Positions 5,607 through 8,685 of a stretch of 8,685 nucleotides of DNA are shown piece by piece (positions within the stretch are counted from its first letter, which is position 1; each line of letters opens with the position of its first letter). The notes beneath the pieces were generated by a model. That model was not told the DNA's origin and did no database searches. It saw nothing but the letters and a program-made list of their open reading frames with translations. Origin of the DNA: Cyanobacteriota bacterium (GTDB lineage Bacteria; Cyanobacteriota; Cyanobacteriia; PCC-6307; Cyanobiaceae); the NCBI GenBank assembly GCA_947463165.1, contig CANHSW010000072.1:1-8685 (forward strand). The letters are read 5' to 3'. The position numbers were made by a program, and so were the translations under genes.

Positions 5607-7619
5607 TCAGCCCAGGGAGCCGAACAGCACCACCAGGCCGATCACGCCACCAAAGACGATCAGGGCGTAGAACTGGGCCCGGCCAGTTTCGAAATATTTA
5701 AGCCCTTCGCCGCTGCCCAGGGTGAGCAGGCCCGTGAGGTTCACCACTCCGTCCACCACCTTGGAATCCACATCCAGCACCGATTTGGCCAGCTTGCGGC
5801 TGCCCTGAACGAACAGCTTGTCGTTGATCGCATCGAGATACCACTTATTGGCCAGGAAGGCATTGATGCGCGGGAAGCGGGCGGCCACCGCCTGGGCCAG
5901 ATCCAGCTTGTGCAGCAGGTAGGCGAAGGCAGCCAGGCTGATGCCGGCCAGCGAGATCGCCACCGAGGCCCCAGCCAGGGGCAGAAACTCAGCCCAGCTG
6001 AATTCCTTGGCCATGTGGGCGTACTCGTGGGGATCCACAAGGGCCGCGAAGCGGCTGTTCCAAGGGGTGCCCAGCAGGCCGATCAGTACCGAGGGCACCG
6101 CCAGTACGGCCAGGGGCATGGCCATTTGCCAGCCGGATTCATGGGGGAGGTTGGCTTTGTGGTGGTCGTTGTGCGCGGCATCTGAACCCACTGTCTTACC
6201 GGCTGCGGCTAGTAGCTGGGCTTGAAGTTCTGTGTCACCACCACGGAAGTTGCCCTCAAAGGTGAGGAAGTAGAGCCTGAACATGTAAAAGGCGGTCATG
6301 CCTGCGGTGATAAAGCCCACCGCCCATAGCACTGGAAAGCTGCCGAAGGCTTGGCCCAGGATCTCGTCCTTGCTCCAGAAGCCCGCCAGGGGCGGTATGC
6401 CACTGATCGCCACGCAGCCGATCAAGAAGGTGGTGCTGGTGATCGGCATGCTGCGGCGCAAGCCCCCCATCAGGCGCATGTCCTGGGCCAACACTGGTTC
6501 ATGGCCCACCACCTCTTCCATGGCATGGATCACCGAACCGGAGCCGAGGAACAGCATCGCCTTGAAGAAGGCGTGGGTTACCAGGTGGAACATGCCCGCC
6601 ACGGGAGCGCCACAGCCCATGGCCAGCATCATGTAGCCAAGCTGGGAGACGGTGCTGTAGGCCAGACCTTTCTTGAGGTCCATCTGGGTGAGGGCAATGG
6701 AGGCCCCCAGAAACAGGGTGATCGTGCCGACCACGGCGATCACCAGATTCACCGCCGGGAAGGCCTCGTAGAGGGGCTGGAGCCGAGCGACCAGAAACAC
6801 GCCCGCGGCCACCATGGTGGCGGCGTGGATCAGGGCGGAAATCGGGGTGGGGCCCTCCATGGCATCGGGCAGCCACACGTGCAGGGGGAATTGGGCCGAC
6901 TTGGCCATCGGCCCCATGAACACCAGCAGGCAGAGCAAAATGGCCACGCCATTGCTGACGCTGCCATCGGCTACGGCTTGCTGCAATCCGCTGCCGATTT
7001 GCTCAAATCCGAAGCTGCCAGTGGCCCAGAACAGGCCAAGGATTCCCAGCAGTAGGCCGAAGTCGCCAACGCGGTTGACCACAAAGGCTTTCTGGGCGGC
7101 ATTGGCGGCGCCATCGCGGTCGTACCAGAAGCCCACCAGCAGATAGGAGCACATGCCCACCAGCTCCCAGAAGACATAGATCTCCAGCAGGTTTGGACTG
7201 ATCACTAGGCCCAACATGGAGCTGCTGAACAGGGCCAGGTAGGTAAAGAAACGCACATAGCCCTTGTCGTGGGCCATGTAGCCATCGGAATACACCATCA
7301 CCAACAGGGCAACGGTGGTAACCAGGCAGAGCATCACCGCCCCCAGGGCATCCACCCGGAAGCCCATCTGCAGGTTGAAGCTGCCGGCGCTGGCCCAGTT
7401 GAACAGCACCTCCACGGGGGCTGCGCCGCCAAGCTGCTCTGCCAACACTGCAAAACTGAGCACCGCCGCAGCGCCCACGCTGGTTATCAGCAGCAGTGCC
7501 ACCGGTTTGCGCAGTCGGTTGACCGTGCGGTTAAAGCTGATCAACCCCAGACCACTTAGGCAAGCCCCCAGCAGGGGCAAAACCGGGATCAACCAGGCGA
7601 GTTCTGCGGCTGAGGGCAT
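5607..7619 (-). CDS. ndhF: NAD(P)H-quinone oxidoreductase chain 5, NdhF1-type
   Basis: A 670-residue, NuoL-like proton-pumping subunit at the far tip of the NDH-1L membrane arm in the thylakoid. The antiporter core is clear: Glu152 in VFWELVGMCSYLLVGFW, Lys240 in GPMAKSAQFPLHVWLPDAME, then GPTPISALIHAATMVAAGVF (256-275) with His265, a helix with LKKGLAYSTVSQLGYM (315-330), His349 and Lys353 in VTHAFFKAM, and SKDE (416-419) in GFWSKDEI. The C-terminal third carries a His/Asp-rich loop (about 484-493), then the long amphipathic lateral helix region (WYLDAINDKLF and following) and a last membrane helix (ALIVFGGVIGLVVLFGSLG) that anchors it along the arm. Length is normal for NdhF1. The ATG has only a weak upstream ribosome site. 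It precedes ndhD on the same strand and follows the nnrU-like gene by 72 nt, suggesting an operon. Confidence 0.94.
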   Translation of the reverse strand: MPSAAELAWLIPVLPLLGACLSGLGLISFNRTVNRLRKPVALLLITSVGAAAVLSFAVLAEQLGGAAPVEVLFNWASAGSFNLQMGFRVDALGAVMLCLVTTVALLVMVYSDGYMAHDKGYVRFFTYLALFSSSMLGLVISPNLLEIYVFWELVGMCSYLLVGFWYDRDGAANAAQKAFVVNRVGDFGLLLGILGLFWATGSFGFEQIGSGLQQAVADGSVSNGVAILLCLLVFMGPMAKSAQFPLHVWLPDAMEGPTPISALIHAATMVAAGVFLVARLQPLYEAFPAVNLVIAVVGTITLFLGASIALTQMDLKKGLAYSTVSQLGYMMLAMGCGAPVAGMFHLVTHAFFKAMLFLGSGSVIHAMEEVVGHEPVLAQDMRLMGGLRRSMPITSTTFLIGCVAISGIPPLAGFWSKDEILGQAFGSFPVLWAVGFITAGMTAFYMFRLYFLTFEGNFRGGDTELQAQLLAAAGKTVGSDAAHNDHHKANLPHESGWQMAMPLAVLAVPSVLIGLLGTPWNSRFAALVDPHEYAHMAKEFSWAEFLPLAGASVAISLAGISLAAFAYLLHKLDLAQAVAARFPRINAFLANKWYLDAINDKLFVQGSRKLAKSVLDVDSKVVDGVVNLTGLLTLGSGEGLKYFETGRAQFYALIVFGGVIGLVVLFGSLG

Positions 7620-7620
7620 C

Positions 7621-7656
7621 CGGCTGGAGATGGTTGGAGTTGAGTGTAGGCAGCCG
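7621..7656 (-). promoter_or_regulatory. Inverted repeat in the ndhF leader
   Basis: CGGCTG (7621-7626) and CAGCCG (7651-7656) are perfect complements separated by 24 nt, and the stem ends one base before the ndhF ATG. If transcribed it would place the start codon at the foot of a hairpin. On the minus strand the loop contains CCTACACT, which is weakly -10-like (TACACT). Both readings are guesses; with only 6 bp the pairing may be chance. Confidence 0.25.
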
Positions 7657-7691
7657 ATACCACCCCACGATGGGCTGTGGAGGATTGCGGT

Positions 7692-8444
7692 TCAACCCAG
7701 CCAGTGGCTCAGGGCGCTGCGGGCGAAGGCGGTGGCGCCCAGGCCGATCCAACGATGGGACCACCAGATCACGCCGATGGCGATGGCGATGCCCAGCTGC
7801 GAGGGGCGCAGGAACTCCGCCAGCACCAGCTGCTGCCTGCCCTCCAGCAGGGCTTTGAACGGCAGTACCGAGGTGTTGGCCCTGAGCTCCTCGAAGGCGG
7901 CGCCGAAGCGGTTGGCCAGCCGGCGATCGCCATTCCAAACCGCAAAAAGATGGTGAGCGATCAGACCGGCACTGGTGGCCAGCATGAAACTGCTGCCGAT
8001 CCAGAGCAGGTGGGTGGCGCACCAGAGGATTTGACCCACGGCTTGGGGGTGCCGCGTCACCCGGATGATCCCGGTGGCATAGAGCCTCACCTGGGGCTTT
8101 TGCAGCGCCGGGATCTCCAGCAGGTTGTAGGTGGCTGGGTAGAGAAAGAAAAAACTCACCGCCGTGCCCGCCCAGACCACTGGCACGATCCAGGGCTGGT
8201 CCTGCAGGTTCCAGAGGCGGATGCCGTCGTAGCGGTGCTGCAGGAAATAACCGATCAGCAGGCTTGCCGCCGGGATGCTGATGGCGGCAAACAGCAGCCG
8301 CCAGGCTCGCTCGCCAATGCGGGCGCTACCCCAGTAGCGCAGCGAGGCGCCACCGCTATGGATCAGGGCAAAGCCCAGCAGCAGGGCCAACACCACGCCG
8401 CTGCTGTGGTGCAGTCCCTGCGGCTGGCTCAGGGGGCTGGCCAT
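7692..8444 (-). CDS. NnrU-family membrane protein (Z-ISO-like)
   Basis: A 250-residue polytopic membrane protein with about six hydrophobic segments: about 16-31, 48-68, 86-103, 134-150, 152-170 and 217-232. Conserved features are FALIHSGGA (25-33), LYPATYNLLE (101-110), TGIIRVTRHPQAVGQILW (124-141) and AHHLFAVWNGDRR (163-175). The RHPQ..G motif and paired histidines are hallmarks of the NnrU family, which includes NnrU of denitrifiers and plant 15-cis-zeta-carotene isomerase (Z-ISO), a heme enzyme. A carotenoid isomerase role is possible but not shown here. ATG at 8444 is preferred, with AAGGG four bases upstream. An in-frame GTG at 8495 would add 17 unconserved-looking residues and leave only 26 bp to the divergent rbcR. 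It probably leads the ndhF-ndhD transcript. I leave the gene symbol empty because function is unsettled. Confidence 0.8.
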   Translation of the reverse strand: MASPLSQPQGLHHSSGVVLALLLGFALIHSGGASLRYWGSARIGERAWRLLFAAISIPAASLLIGYFLQHRYDGIRLWNLQDQPWIVPVVWAGTAVSFFFLYPATYNLLEIPALQKPQVRLYATGIIRVTRHPQAVGQILWCATHLLWIGSSFMLATSAGLIAHHLFAVWNGDRRLANRFGAAFEELRANTSVLPFKALLEGRQQLVLAEFLRPSQLGIAIAIGVIWWSHRWIGLGATAFARSALSHWLG

Positions 8445-8521
8445 CGGGCCCTTAAGGAAGAGGAAGCTGGCGATTCTGGCCAACCGATGCCCCACCTAGA
8501 GTTTTTGCCTGCACCCAGGCC
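8445..8521. promoter_or_regulatory. Divergent nnrU-like/rbcR intergenic region
   Basis: This 77-bp gap separates two divergent genes, so it should hold promoters for both. LysR-type regulators commonly bind such a gap to control themselves and the divergent gene. I see a small hairpin GCCTG-CACC-CAGGC (8507-8520) directly before the rbcR ATG and a short T-run at 8502-8506. I cannot point to a convincing -10/-35 pair or a clear LysR T-N11-A box. Confidence 0.45.
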
Positions 8522-8685
8522 ATGGCCGATCTGCCCTTCACTCTCGATCAGCTGCGCATTCTGCGGGCGATTGCCTCCGAGGGCAGCTTTAAGAAGGCTG
8601 CCGACAGCCTTTATGTCACCCAGCCGGCGGTGAGTCTGCAGATTCAAAACCTGGAAAAGCAGCTCAGTGTTTCCCTGTTCGATCG
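8522..8685 (+). CDS. rbcR: LysR-type regulator, RbcR-like, N-terminal part (runs off window)
   Basis: The first 54 residues of a DNA-binding transcription factor. [20 protein letters not shown] (6-25), [20 protein letters not shown] (26-45) and a following LFDR form the LysR winged helix-turn-helix, with the recognition helix around [13 protein letters not shown]. The cofactor-binding half lies outside the window. The start is the ATG at 8522. The gene is divergent from the nnrU-like/ndhF/ndhD series. In picocyanobacteria the regulator in this place is usually named rbcR (Rubisco operon regulator, Ycf30-like); related LysR proteins CcmR/NdhR also control ndhF/ndhD-type genes. The name rests on neighbourhood plus an N-terminus rich in family-typical residues, so paralogue identity is less certain than family. 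Confidence 0.75.
   Translation, partial: MADLPFTLDQLRILRAIASEGSFKKAADSLYVTQPAVSLQIQNLEKQLSVSLFD

Noticed and set aside
5490..6185. Long plus-strand open frame opposite the 3' end of ndhF
   Set aside because: Its His/Gln/Gly-rich translation is typical of the strand opposite a GC-rich membrane-protein gene; ndhF is unmistakable in the other strand.
6351..7055. Long plus-strand open frame within ndhF
   Set aside because: Antisense shadow of ndhF, with the same His/Gly/Gln-rich composition and no recognisable domain.
5607..7619. NDH-1MS (CO2-uptake) type ndhF/ndhD pair
   Set aside because: No cupA/cupB or chpX/chpY gene is adjacent, and the sequences read as the D1/F1 type, although paralogue typing would need an alignment.
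7677..8633. 318-codon plus-strand open frame
   Set aside because: Antisense to the nnrU-like gene and running through the rbcR start in another frame; composition is that of a shadow frame.

Overview
The window looks like a GC-rich picocyanobacterium of the Synechococcus/Cyanobium group. The evidence is the genes for the NdhF and NdhD membrane subunits of photosynthetic NDH-1, a RbcR-type LysR regulator beside them, a cyanobacterial ScpA with the short N-terminus I associate with this group, and a CugP-like NDP-sugar pyrophosphorylase. The order rbcR> <nnrU-like <ndhF <ndhD <lapA-like <scpA <cugP metF> is one I remember from marine and freshwater Synechococcus and Prochlorococcus. This is core chromosome, not an accessory island.

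Layout from left to right. Positions 1-360 hold the C-terminal third of a methylenetetrahydrofolate reductase (metF, + strand), cut by the window edge. It converges on the last gene of a long minus-strand series across a gap at 361-864. This gap looks lower in GC than its surroundings. It contains a probable 121-bp MITE-like element (TTGATT-type imperfect inverted ends, 9-bp flanking direct repeat) and then ten in-register degenerate GTTGTAA heptamers. On the minus strand, in transcription order, come an NnrU/Z-ISO-like membrane protein (8444-7692), ndhF (7619-5607), ndhD (5409-3823), a LapA-domain membrane protein (3787-3449), scpA (2950-2093) and cugP (2046-865). rbcR starts at 8522 on the + strand and runs off the right edge, divergent from the nnrU-like gene.

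Functionally, ndhF and ndhD encode two antiporter-like, proton-pumping subunits of NDH-1 (respiration and cyclic electron flow). rbcR probably encodes a Calvin-cycle regulator. scpA serves chromosome condensation with SMC, cugP supplies activated sugar for glycolipids and polysaccharides, and metF serves methionine/one-carbon metabolism.

The least ordinary features are the spacers. Three separate tandem arrays with periods of 7, 24 and 15 bp sit in three of them. The 24-bp array lies directly behind the lapA-like stop codon. In the lapA frame it encodes a 55-residue Gly/Lys/Pro/Ala-rich basic tail with no start codon of its own, separated from LapA by a single TGA. I saw no CRISPR, tRNA, rRNA, phage or defence system. 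I do not see a clear new multi-gene system; the MITE-like element and the TGA-interrupted LapA tail are the best candidates for something undescribed.
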